From: Mesorhizobium sp. B2-1-8
Lineage (GTDB): Bacteria; Pseudomonadota; Alphaproteobacteria; Rhizobiales; Rhizobiaceae
DNA length: 64,000 nucleotides
NCBI RefSeq assembly: GCF_006442545.2
Contig: NZ_CP083953.1
Coordinates: 1-64,000, forward strand
Direction of reading: 5' to 3'
The notes beneath the pieces are model-generated. The model saw only the letters and a program-made list of their open reading frames with translations. It did not search any database and was not told the DNA's origin. Each line of letters opens with the position of its first letter. The stretch's first letter is position 1. This document shows, piece by piece, positions 34,781 to 42,737 of the stretch. The translations under genes and the position numbers were made by a program.

Positions 34781-35503
34781 TCAGCCGGCTATCTCCATCG
34801 CGGTTAAAGCCCTGGCGACGGCCTGTGTGCGGGTGACAGAGCCCGTTTTCCGCATGGCGCCGGCGATGTGCTTGTTGACAGTGGAGTCGGATATCCCGAG
34901 GATCCGGGAAATCTCCCATGCCGTCTTGCCCTCTGACACCCACATCAGCACTTCACGTTCTCGCTCCGAAAGCATCAAACCTTTAGGCCGGCGCTTATGG
35001 TCGACCAGCAACTGGAGCCTGCTTGCGAAGGTAAGAGAAAGAACGTTCAGGGGTCCGATGGCATCTGTCTCGGTGATCGGCACTTCTCTTGCGAGCGAAA
35101 TGCAGCCGGCGAGCGCGTTGCGCACAGGAATGGGTACACATACGCCGTCCCTGAGGCCGGCATCGGCTGCTTCCATCATGATGCGATCGCTGGCGGGGCC
35201 TAACGCACTGGCGCGTAGCCTAGCCTCGTTCCAGGTGAAGGGCGTGCTGAGCACATTGGAAGCAATCGCGACCGGATCGCGCTTGATATAATCGCGCGAG
35301 ACATAGTGCGACATCCAGTCTTCAGGCCAGAAGCGCTCTAGAACCAGATTTTCGAAACGCTGCCCGTGGCCCGGCAAGCCCGTGACTATGAAGTGGCTGA
35401 ACCCGAAATGGTCGATTGCCGTGCGATAGAGGCCGACTAGTGCCTCGATGCTGGTGGCGTTAGCCAGCTGCAGTGCGTTGTGAAGCACTTGCGCGGTATT
35501 CAT
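34781..35503 (-). CDS. LuxR-family AHL-responsive regulator
   Basis: A 240-residue regulator. The N-terminal autoinducer domain keeps the ligand residues (FWPEDWMSHYVSRDYIKRDP with Trp, Tyr and Asp, then FTWNE). The C-terminal LuxR helix-turn-helix is LSEREREVLMWVSEGKTAWE, then ISRILGISDSTVNKHI. The start at 35503 follows GGGAGCCAGGC; a start nine codons earlier is possible. It lies directly upstream of the AHL synthase gene. Likely targets are its own promoter and perhaps the transfer genes. Upstream at 35607-35631 is an inverted repeat GTTGCA-N13-TGCAAC, and CTCGAAG occurs twice near 35557 and 35583. Confidence 0.9.
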   Translation of the reverse strand: MNTAQVLHNALQLANATSIEALVGLYRTAIDHFGFSHFIVTGLPGHGQRFENLVLERFWPEDWMSHYVSRDYIKRDPVAIASNVLSTPFTWNEARLRASALGPASDRIMMEAADAGLRDGVCVPIPVRNALAGCISLAREVPITETDAIGPLNVLSLTFASRLQLLVDHKRRPKGLMLSEREREVLMWVSEGKTAWEISRILGISDSTVNKHIAGAMRKTGSVTRTQAVARALTAMEIAG

Positions 35504-35675
35504 TGCCTGGCTCCCTCGCATGAACGCCACGGAAACAACGGGAGCTTTGTTATGTAAGCCCGCTCGAAGTTATTTTTAGCCTCTCGAAGCTATGACGCAA
35601 GCTGAAGTTGCACAAGCCTTGATGCTGCAACAATAATCGGGCGAGATGCGTCTTTAGTCTTCCTTGCCGCAGTGG

Positions 35676-35957
35676 CTACGGAGCGGCCGGCCCAACATCA
35701 TCCGACCGGCGAGCCTTCTGCATTGGAGGCTCATCCCTCTCCTGCTGTCTTAGTTGCGAAAAGACAGTGAACCAAAATTGAAAATCGTCCTCGCTACCGG
35801 CATAGCGCGCGGTAAAGGCCGCGGACGCGGCTGCGAGCGATGCCTTCGAACCGTAAAGGCCAACAGCCGCATCGACAGCTTCAGAGGGACTGCCGAAATG
35901 CCACAATGTCAACGGATTGCCGCCTGCCAGTATGCCCTCGTAATCGTTCTGTGCCAT
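35676..35957 (-). CDS. Small hypothetical protein, paralogue of the protein at 15441-15659
   Basis: A 93-residue protein with a GGGAG ribosome site. The core WHFGSPSEAVDAAVGLYGSK, the alanine-rich helix and the DDFQFWFTVFSQLRQ end match the smaller protein at 15.4 kb position by position, with an extra acidic and basic tail. Being next to the luxR gene it might belong to that control unit. I cannot assign a function. Confidence 0.6.
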   Translation of the reverse strand: MAQNDYEGILAGGNPLTLWHFGSPSEAVDAAVGLYGSKASLAAASAAFTARYAGSEDDFQFWFTVFSQLRQQERDEPPMQKARRSDDVGPAAP

Positions 35958-36201
35958 GCCAAAATCTCCCGCGGGTTGCGTCCGGGCGCGGGCGGAGAGA
36001 GCCTTAAGGCCGGACGTTGAAACCCACGGAAATGAGCCACTGTCTCGGGCGTCTGCCCGGACGTTTCGTGCCGTCCCTGGCCTTACGATTGAGGCGCGGC
36101 ATCGATGCCGTTAAGCCCCACTGGCGTCAGGGACTATTTCAGATCGATGCTGCAAAGGCAAATCGCAGGTAGTGTTCCCGACCCGGAAAAGCGTTCCGAG
36201 A

Positions 36202-36221
36202 AGGTGGTAATTATACCACCT
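36202..36221. promoter_or_regulatory. Inverted repeat, possible operator of the response-regulator gene
   Basis: AGGTGGTA-ATTA-TACCACCT is a perfect 8-base inverted repeat with a 4-base centre, 151 bases upstream of the response-regulator start. It is the one clear structure in the 415-base gap 35958-36372. That gap also has a GC-rich part near 35985-36080 but no gene I can support. A regulator dimer site is the likely reading; a hairpin without T-run argues against a terminator. Confidence 0.45.
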
Positions 36222-36372
36222 ATGCCGCTGCCGCCGATTGCGCTAACCGTGGGCGCTGACTGTGTCATCCTTTTAGCTGGTTAACCAGAGAGGGTGGCAG
36301 AGTTCCGGCGAGAAGAGAACGCCCGCGCGCTCTCGCATGTTAGGACCCGCTCGCCTTCGACTGGGAGCGGGC

Positions 36373-37077
36373 ATGCCGATGGAGCCAGTGGCGATTATCT
36401 GCTCACAAGACGCAGAACTCTATATTATCCTTGACTACATCCTAAGTATCGACGGATACAAAACCGTTCTCGCCGGCAATGTCGAGGAGGCGACCGAACG
36501 GACCAGGGAAACCTCGCCCGCAGCCGTCATTTTGGACTGTCGCCGCAGCGGGCTTCCGGTTGCCGCGTTGTGCGCTCGACTGAAGCAGGACCCGGCGACC
36601 CACGCTGTTTTGACTATCGCGCTGATCGCACCGGGCGCGGAAGACCAGCATATCGCGCTTTTGAAAGCAGGCGTGGACGACAGCCTCGTGCGGCCTTTGG
36701 TACCGGCAAAGCTGATTGCCTCCCTGCGTTCGAAGCGAACGGCGGAGGCTCGCAGCACTGTCGGCCACCGCGTTCTCACCTTCGGCGACATGGAGATGCG
36801 CTCCGAAAGCTTTCGTGTCCGGCGTGGTGAAAGCGAGATCCAGCTCGGCGCGATCGAATTCCGCTTGTTGCGACACCTGCTCGAAAATCCAGGCGGCATT
36901 TTCAGCCGCGAGGACCTGATCGCCGTTGCCTGGCCAACCAATATTCATGTCAGCGCCCGTACGGTAGACGTGCATGTAAGCCGGCTGCGCAAATCGCTGC
37001 TGAGGCTTGGCGTTCGCAGGGTCATCCGGACGGTCCGGTCCGCAGGCTACATGCTTGATGACAAGAACGGTCCCTGA
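36373..37077 (+). CDS. Orphan OmpR/PhoB-type response regulator, atypical receiver
   Basis: A 234-residue two-domain regulator. The receiver has the phospho-acceptor Asp in AAVILDCRR (about residue 58). The acidic pair at the N-terminus is weak (CSQDAE) and the conserved Lys is replaced by Arg (DDSLVRPLVP), so ordinary phosphorelay control is doubtful. The C-terminal winged helix is complete (IEFRLLRHLLENPGGIFSRE, then RTVDVHVSRLRK and VRSAGYML). The ATG at 36373 follows GGGAG; another at 36379 is possible. No histidine kinase gene is near. Target genes are unknown, but the metabolic cluster starts 1.4 kb downstream. Confidence 0.85.
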   Translation: MPMEPVAIICSQDAELYIILDYILSIDGYKTVLAGNVEEATERTRETSPAAVILDCRRSGLPVAALCARLKQDPATHAVLTIALIAPGAEDQHIALLKAGVDDSLVRPLVPAKLIASLRSKRTAEARSTVGHRVLTFGDMEMRSESFRVRRGESEIQLGAIEFRLLRHLLENPGGIFSREDLIAVAWPTNIHVSARTVDVHVSRLRKSLLRLGVRRVIRTVRSAGYMLDDKNGP

Positions 37078-37229
37078 GCGACAGAACCGTTGTCGCGTTG
37101 GGGGCGGCCGGGGGTAAGCGCCTGCTGGCGGCTTCAGTGATCAAAACGAGTTCGCAAGTGACACGGCTGCTTGCATCTGTTATGTTCGACAAAATAACCG
37201 AAATGGCTAACAACGTGGGAGATGGTGAT

Positions 37230-37598
37230 ATGACCAAGACGCTGAAAAGGCCGTCGTCATCGACGGCTCCGCAGCAGCGCCTCGTCGCGAAAAAGAAGCG
37301 CGTGCGGAGCCTAATCCGCAAGGACGCCAACAAGGACAGGCCAGGCGAGCAGAAGTTTGTCGTTCGGCAGACGCTTCGTGCTGCCATTCGCAAAGGCCTG
37401 ATCGGCTCTAAGGACGAGCGGATCACCGCACGTTTGAGCCATGCCCTCATCGAGCAGGCCAAGCGCCAGACGGGCATTGAGGGTGACACCGAGCTGCTTG
37501 AATTCGCTCTCGCGAATGTTGCGCTCGAGGACAATTTTCCCGCAACCATGAACAAGCTCGCGGGAACCATCGATCCAGACATCAAACTCGGCTTCTGA
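37230..37598 (+). CDS. Putative antitoxin with ribbon-helix-helix-like C-terminus
   Basis: A 122-residue protein with a very basic N-terminus (RLVAKKKRVRSLIRK) and a C-terminal part like a ribbon-helix-helix (DERITARLSHALIEQAKRQT, then GDTELLEFALANVALED). The ATG at 37230 has GGGAG upstream; the longer in-frame reading from 37098 starts with TTG and overlaps the regulator's 3' region closely. It precedes the PIN-like gene by 11 bases, the usual antitoxin-toxin order. The assignment rests on this context. Confidence 0.6.
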   Translation: MTKTLKRPSSSTAPQQRLVAKKKRVRSLIRKDANKDRPGEQKFVVRQTLRAAIRKGLIGSKDERITARLSHALIEQAKRQTGIEGDTELLEFALANVALEDNFPATMNKLAGTIDPDIKLGF

Positions 37599-37609
37599 TT
37601 GAGGTTTGA

Positions 37610-38170
37610 GTGTCAGAATTCGATGTTGAAGCAGCCCTTCGCTCGCTCCGTGGCTTTCCAACCAAAACACTTGCTCGCCGACCTGATGATCAGCTGCCCT
37701 TCGTGAACGAGGGCGAGCTCGGTGGGCAGGCCCTCTTGCTCGACACCTGTGTGTACATTGACAGGCTCCAAGGCAAAGCCCCCGCGTTGGTGACGCAGAT
37801 CATGGACGGTCGGCACAATAACCATTCATCTGTCTGCATCCAGGAGTTGGCCCATACGCTTGGTGTCCTGAAGCCCGACGATCACCGCACCGCAGCCGTG
37901 CATAACGCCGTGTCCGAGCTCATCCGATCGATGCCCGGGCACCGAATCCTTACGCCCGATGCTGACGTCTTGGGCCGCGCTGCTGTTATGAATGGGGTGC
38001 TCTGTCGCCTGCAAGGTTACCAAGACGACCAGAAGCTGCGCTGCCTGCATGACTGCACTCTTTATCTGCAGGCATCGAAATCGGGGCTTGTCCTGTTGAC
38101 TCGGAACATCGCCGACTACGACTTTTGCCGACAACTTATCCCTAGTGGCAAGGTCCTTTTCTACAGATAG
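37610..38170 (+). CDS. PIN-domain-like protein, putative toxin ribonuclease
   Basis: A 186-residue protein started by GTG at 37610 after GAGG. It shows a PIN-like acidic pattern: LLLDTCVYIDRL (about 43-54), a mid-helix Glu in CIQELAHTLGVL, and the late LLTRNIADYDFCRQL segment matching the TxDxxDF end of PIN nucleases. The N-terminal 40 residues are extra compared with short VapC toxins. With the RHH-like gene upstream it probably forms a toxin-antitoxin unit, which would stabilise the element. The exact family within PIN is not clear by eye. Confidence 0.7.
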   Translation: MSEFDVEAALRSLRGFPTKTLARRPDDQLPFVNEGELGGQALLLDTCVYIDRLQGKAPALVTQIMDGRHNNHSSVCIQELAHTLGVLKPDDHRTAAVHNAVSELIRSMPGHRILTPDADVLGRAAVMNGVLCRLQGYQDDQKLRCLHDCTLYLQASKSGLVLLTRNIADYDFCRQLIPSGKVLFYR

Positions 38171-38480
38171 CGCCACGTCTGCGTTCGCACCCCCAAGATC
38201 TCGAAATAGCCATTCCCCGTAATCGGCTGAATGGATGGTGATCTGCTGCCAAAATCGTGAGGATTTGTTTTGATGGATGGCCCGCCATCAAGCCTTTTCC
38301 AGCGGAATTGTGACGCCTGCCGCTAAAATTATTAAGCGATCACGCAAAAACTCTTAATATTAATTCACGCACAAAATACAGATTTTGACGTAGTACGGTT
38401 TTAACAAAGCTTTTTCAATAAAGCGACAGGAATGACTAGCCTCCTTCTACAATTGCTAATTTGTGAAAGGAAATTTTTCG
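38171..38480. promoter_or_regulatory. AT-rich leader of the metabolic cluster
   Basis: This 310-base gap is markedly AT-rich from about 38320 to 38480, unlike its surroundings. It holds a TTGACG at 38385-38390 that could be a -35 element, though no good -10 follows, and an inverted repeat TGATGG-N8-CCATCA at 38271-38290. No gene is supported. It most likely contains the promoter of the gene starting at 38481. Confidence 0.4.
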
Positions 38481-39737
38481 ATGAAAACAACAGAGGCTTC
38501 AGGCGGTGGGCGCACCAGTCGTTTCCGCAACACCGCTTCGGTGATCGATCGGACGCGATTGTATTTCGAAGAGGCTCACCGCCGCGGGCTCATGGCCGTT
38601 TATGGCCGCTCTGTGCCAGGGAGGGCTATATCGCTGACGGGAGGGGAGCGCAGAGGCAATACCATCACAGACTACGTGCGTTGTTCCTACCTCGGCCTGG
38701 ACAATCATCCAGCCATCGTCGCCGGCGCAATTGGCGCAATAGAACAGTATGGAGCACTCCACTGGTCCTGTGCGCGTACGCGGCTGAACTTCGCACTCAT
38801 AGGCGATCTTGAGGAGACGCTTTCCCAACTTTTTCGGGCACGCGTGATTGCGTATTCAACGGTCATGGTCGCCAATATGGGCGCGCTGCCTATCATTGCC
38901 TCCGGCCATCTGACGCGCGGGCAGAGACCCGTGATGGTCTTCGACCGCCTTGCCCATGCCTCGCTTGCCTTCCACAAGCCAGTGGTGGCGGAGGAGACGC
39001 AAGTCGAGGCAATTTCTCACAACGATCTCGATGCCTTGGAGCAGATTTGCCGTAAGCATCCGGTCGTCGCCTATGTGTGCGACGGCGTCTATTCGATGGG
39101 CGGCTTCGCGCCGATCGGAGGGCTTCTTCAATTGCAGGAGAAGTACGGGCTTTTTCTCTACATCGATGACGCGCACGGAATTTCGCTGTTTGGCGACAAT
39201 GGTGAAGGCTTTGCGCGCTCGCTATTGCCGCGTGACCTCGGCGAGCGGACCATCGTCGCGGCCTCGCTCGGCAAGGGCTTCGGCGCGTCGGGTGGCATGC
39301 TCATGCTTGGAACGGCGCGTCAGGAAACTCTGTTTCGCCGCTACTCGATGCCACATGCGTTCTCGGCTTCGCCGAACGTCGCAGCCATCGGCGCCGCCCT
39401 CGCCTCGGCCGACATTCACCGCACCACCGAGCTCCAGACGCGCCAAGGCCGTTTGGCAGAGCGCATTGCCTTCTTCGACGAGCGCATCGATACGGATCAG
39501 CGCAACACACCCTTGCCCATTCGTATGATCAAGGTGGGCGACGAACTCGCCTCCATCGATTTCGCCGAGCGGCTGCTCGATGAGGGCTACTACACCTCCG
39601 TGACATTCTTCCCGACGGTTGCCCACGGCCACGCCGGCATACGGATCTGCCTGACCGCAAGCCATGACCTGACGGACTTAGAACGGCTCTGCGCCAAGAT
39701 CCTGAGCTACGGACAACAAACACTGACTGCGGCCTGA
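38481..39737 (+). CDS. Alpha-oxoamine synthase-like PLP enzyme (AONS/KBL/SPT family)
   Basis: Fold-type I PLP enzyme that in known members condenses an amino acid with an acyl-CoA to an amino-ketone. The 418-residue protein shows VRCSYLGLDNHP near 66-77, the cofactor Asp and His in YIDDAHGISLFG (about 229-240), and the PLP lysine in AASLGKGFGASGG (about 262-274). The ATG at 38481 follows AAAGGAAA. It does not match the closest biotin or threonine enzymes in the N-terminal part, so the product could be a new amino-ketone. It heads a block with an aminotransferase, an exporter, an acetyltransferase and an amidohydrolase. Confidence 0.85.
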   Translation: MKTTEASGGGRTSRFRNTASVIDRTRLYFEEAHRRGLMAVYGRSVPGRAISLTGGERRGNTITDYVRCSYLGLDNHPAIVAGAIGAIEQYGALHWSCARTRLNFALIGDLEETLSQLFRARVIAYSTVMVANMGALPIIASGHLTRGQRPVMVFDRLAHASLAFHKPVVAEETQVEAISHNDLDALEQICRKHPVVAYVCDGVYSMGGFAPIGGLLQLQEKYGLFLYIDDAHGISLFGDNGEGFARSLLPRDLGERTIVAASLGKGFGASGGMLMLGTARQETLFRRYSMPHAFSASPNVAAIGAALASADIHRTTELQTRQGRLAERIAFFDERIDTDQRNTPLPIRMIKVGDELASIDFAERLLDEGYYTSVTFFPTVAHGHAGIRICLTASHDLTDLERLCAKILSYGQQTLTAA

Positions 39738-39838
39738 GCCACCCACATCATCGAAGCCGACAACTCGGCTCACATCGAGGCAGCTCTTCTCCGAACGAAG
39801 TCTCATCCGGACGACACTGACTACTGGAGGTTCGAATC

Positions 39839-41176
39839 ATGGCCAGCCATGACAAACTTGCGATCTCCCGGCTTGCGCATGAGCGTGCCAAGAAGGTCAT
39901 GCCAGGAGGCAACACGCGCAGCAGCGTCTATGAGACGCCCTTTCCGCTTTATCTGGCAGCAGGAAAGGGAGCGTATGTGACCGACATCGACGGGAACTCC
40001 TACCTAGATTTCCAGAACAATTTCACGGCGCTGATCCACGGTTATGGCCACCGCGATGTCAATGCGGCCCTCGCGGCGCAAATCGGCAAGGGGCTCAGTT
40101 TCGCCAATCCGACTGAGTGCGAGATCGATCTCGCCGAGATCGTTTGCGCAAGAGTGCCCTTCTTCGAGCAGGTGCGCTTTACAAACACCGGATCGGAAGC
40201 GGTGATGATGGCCATCAAGGCAGCACGCGCCATCACCGGGCGCCCGAAGATCGCCAAGTGTGAAGGCGCCTATCACGGCAATTACGACTTTGTGGAAACG
40301 AGTTTGGATCCCGCTCCTGCCGACTGGCAAACGAAAGCCGCAGAAGCAAAGGCATACAACCGAGGGACCCCGGAGTCCGTCTTGGGCGAAGTGATTGTCA
40401 TTCCGTTCAACGACGTTGTTGCGACGAAGCTGGTCCTGGAGCGCCACAAGCAGACGCTGGCATGCGTTATCATCGATCCGCTTCCATCGCGGGTCGGGCT
40501 TGTGCCCACTGATCTCGCATATCTGCGTTTTCTGCGCGAGTTCACGGACCGCCACGGAATTCTGCTCATTTCGGATGAAGTTCTGAGTTTCCGGCTGAGC
40601 TATCGCGGGGCGATCGCCACCTACGGGATTGAACCGGACCTATGCACCTTCGGCAAGATCGTTGGCGGCGGCCTGCCGATTGGCGCCGTTGCCGGCCGAG
40701 CCGAGACGATGCGGGTATTTGACCCCAGCCGTGGCAAACCGCCCGTCTCACAGGCCGGCACCTTCACCGCCAATCCACTGAGTATGGTGGCGGGGGCTGC
40801 CGCCATGCGCGCCCTGACCGAAGTCGAGATCGAGCGGCTCAATGCTCTCGGAGCACAAACGCGGTCTGAACTTAACCAAGCGCTCGCCGCCTCCGACATA
40901 GGAGGTCATGTTACCGGCGCCGGTTCTCTGTTTTGCATATTCATCGGTGATAGGGACGTGAAGGACTACGCAAGCGCCTATCATGCCTGGCAGCAAAGGC
41001 AGCGCCTCTCCCAGTTGATCTCGTTCTGTCGCGACGAAGGGGTTCTGCTTTCGCGCATCGGTCTGGGCGCCCTCTCCACTCCCATGGCTGACGCCGAGAT
41101 CGCAGCGCTGGTCGTCCGGTTCGGTCGGGCTTTGGCCAGGCTTGCAGACACAGCGCTTTCCCCCGCCGTCGCATGA
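39839..41176 (+). CDS. Class III aminotransferase, glutamate-1-semialdehyde aminomutase-like (copy A)
   Basis: PLP enzyme of 445 residues transferring or shifting an amino group. Motifs: MPGGNTRSSVYETPFP near 21-36, TNTGSEAVMMAIKAAR (phosphate site), CEGAYHGNYD, IISDEVLSFR-like LLISDEVLSFR with the cofactor Asp, and the PLP lysine in FGKIVGGGLPIGA (about 271-283). GGAGG precedes the ATG. A second enzyme of the same family is encoded in the opposite block at 48121-49491. It is not the haem-pathway HemL by context. A role in a special amino compound is inferred. Confidence 0.88.
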   Translation: MASHDKLAISRLAHERAKKVMPGGNTRSSVYETPFPLYLAAGKGAYVTDIDGNSYLDFQNNFTALIHGYGHRDVNAALAAQIGKGLSFANPTECEIDLAEIVCARVPFFEQVRFTNTGSEAVMMAIKAARAITGRPKIAKCEGAYHGNYDFVETSLDPAPADWQTKAAEAKAYNRGTPESVLGEVIVIPFNDVVATKLVLERHKQTLACVIIDPLPSRVGLVPTDLAYLRFLREFTDRHGILLISDEVLSFRLSYRGAIATYGIEPDLCTFGKIVGGGLPIGAVAGRAETMRVFDPSRGKPPVSQAGTFTANPLSMVAGAAAMRALTEVEIERLNALGAQTRSELNQALAASDIGGHVTGAGSLFCIFIGDRDVKDYASAYHAWQQRQRLSQLISFCRDEGVLLSRIGLGALSTPMADAEIAALVVRFGRALARLADTALSPAVA

Positions 41177-41185
41177 GGCTGGAGA

Positions 41186-42112
41186 ATGACGGACATGAAG
41201 AGCGCCCTTGCCGCTGCGAGCGACCGCTTTTCGCTCCTGGCCTACTGCCTGCTTGCCCTCGTCTCCATTTGGTGGGCGGGCTCCTATCTTCTGATTAAGA
41301 TTGCCGTTGTCGATGTGCCGCCAGCGACGCTTGCCACGGCAAGGCTCCTGATCGCGTCCTCCGTGTTGCTCGTCTGGCTGAGGCTCAGCCGTGCAGGCTC
41401 GCTTCCCTCGAAGCTCGGTTCATGGGCCGGTTATGCCCGGATTGCGCTGTTCGGCCACGCTCTTCCCCTTTATCTCATCGCTTGGGCATCGATGACCGTG
41501 CCGGTCCGCGAAATGGCGATCCTGGTTGCCACTACCCCTCTCTTCGCAGCGTTCTTTGCCCATGTTTCGCAGCGCGAGTGGCCGTCGAGCGCGACCGTCT
41601 TCGGTCTATTGGTTGGCTTTTTCGGTCTAGCCGCATTCCTGGGCCATTCCGCGGGATCCATTTTGCACTCGAACGCGAGCGCGGCACCGCGTCTGGCCCT
41701 TTTGGCCGCAGCCGCAAGCTATGCTCTATCCAGTCGCTCGGTGGCCCGGCTGAAGGACGCAAATGCCATCGTGACGGGAACGGCAGTGATGATCTGCGCC
41801 ATTCCCATGCTGCTGCCGCTGAGCCTCGCCTTCGAGCGTCCTTGGGCGATCGCCCCGACGGCTCCCGCTCTCACAGCCCTGCTGCTGCTTGGCGTGATGT
41901 CCACGGCAGTGGTCTACGTCGCCTACTATCGACTGATAAGACTGAGCGGGCCTGCCTTCGCCAGCATGCATCACTACCTTGTTCCGGCTGCAAGCATCAC
42001 GCTTGGCGCGGTATTTTTGGATGAAAGATTAGATCTAGACCAGATCGCATTCATGACGCCGGTAATCGCGAGCGTCTTCATTGCGCGCGGATTGATATCA
42101 CGAAAATTGTGA
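41186..42112 (+). CDS. EamA/DMT-family transporter, probable exporter
   Basis: A 308-residue membrane protein with about ten hydrophobic helices in two EamA repeats (WWAGSYLLIKIAV near 27-39, and a second repeat from about 170). Members of the family often export amino acids or metabolites. It sits 9 bases after the aminotransferase and overlaps the reading that leads to the acetyltransferase, so export of the block's product is a natural guess. A second ATG at 41195 has equally good spacing. Confidence 0.85.
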   Translation: MTDMKSALAAASDRFSLLAYCLLALVSIWWAGSYLLIKIAVVDVPPATLATARLLIASSVLLVWLRLSRAGSLPSKLGSWAGYARIALFGHALPLYLIAWASMTVPVREMAILVATTPLFAAFFAHVSQREWPSSATVFGLLVGFFGLAAFLGHSAGSILHSNASAAPRLALLAAAASYALSSRSVARLKDANAIVTGTAVMICAIPMLLPLSLAFERPWAIAPTAPALTALLLLGVMSTAVVYVAYYRLIRLSGPAFASMHHYLVPAASITLGAVFLDERLDLDQIAFMTPVIASVFIARGLISRKL

Positions 42113-42135
42113 CCCGACTTTTAGGGAGAACGATC

Positions 42136-42699
42136 ATGCCTGTGCTTGAGACGCCACGACTTTCCATGCGCCCCGTGGCTATGTCGGACTTCGAAGCCAT
42201 TCATCGCCTTCATACCGATCCTCTTGTCGTGCAATCGCTGTTTTCCGGAGAGCCTCCATCGCGCGAGAGCACGGGCGAAAAGGTCGAGCTATATGTGCGT
42301 GACTGGCAGCAGAACGGCTTCGGCTTTTTCTCGGTGTTCCTGAGAGGAAATTTACAGGAGCAAAGCGAGTTCGCCGGCCGGGCAGGCTTGCGCCGCTTCG
42401 AGGACACGAGCGATGTCGAATACGGCCTTTGCCTGTTTGGCCATATTGTCGGTCGCGGGCTCGGCCCAGAACTCGGCCGGGCGATCCTACGCCACGCATT
42501 CGAGGAACTCGGTCTGGAGCGCGTGGTCGCGCTGATCCGGCCGGAGAACGAGCGTGCTGTTCGCGCGGCGCAAAAGATTGGGTTCAGCCACGTCGAAGAT
42601 CGACGATATGGCGACCGCGTGAAGGGCTTCTACGACGTGCGCCCAAGCCAGTACGGAGTCGCCCTGAAGACCAGTGGATCCGGGAGGCATGCGAGCTGA
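42136..42699 (+). CDS. GNAT N-acetyltransferase (RimJ/RimL-like)
   Basis: A 187-residue acetyltransferase of the GNAT fold. It begins LETPRLSMRPVAMSDFEAIH, has VEYGLCLFGHIVGRGLGPEL as the acetyl-CoA loop (about 99-118), and ends with NERAVRAAQKIGFSHVE. The ATG at 42136 has AGGGAG 7 bases upstream and is preferred over a GTG at 42109 that overlaps the transporter. It might acetylate the amino group of the cluster's product, for example to protect it or prepare it for export. Confidence 0.85.
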   Translation: MPVLETPRLSMRPVAMSDFEAIHRLHTDPLVVQSLFSGEPPSRESTGEKVELYVRDWQQNGFGFFSVFLRGNLQEQSEFAGRAGLRRFEDTSDVEYGLCLFGHIVGRGLGPELGRAILRHAFEELGLERVVALIRPENERAVRAAQKIGFSHVEDRRYGDRVKGFYDVRPSQYGVALKTSGSGRHAS

Positions 42700-42737
42700 A
42701 CTCGGGCGCCCGTTCGCCTGTAACATGGAGAGAACTC

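Noticed and set aside
42429..42737. Extension of amidohydrolase A across the acetyltransferase gene
   Set aside because: The extra residues are Arg/Pro-rich shadow sequence. A GGAGAG site marks the ATG at 42738.
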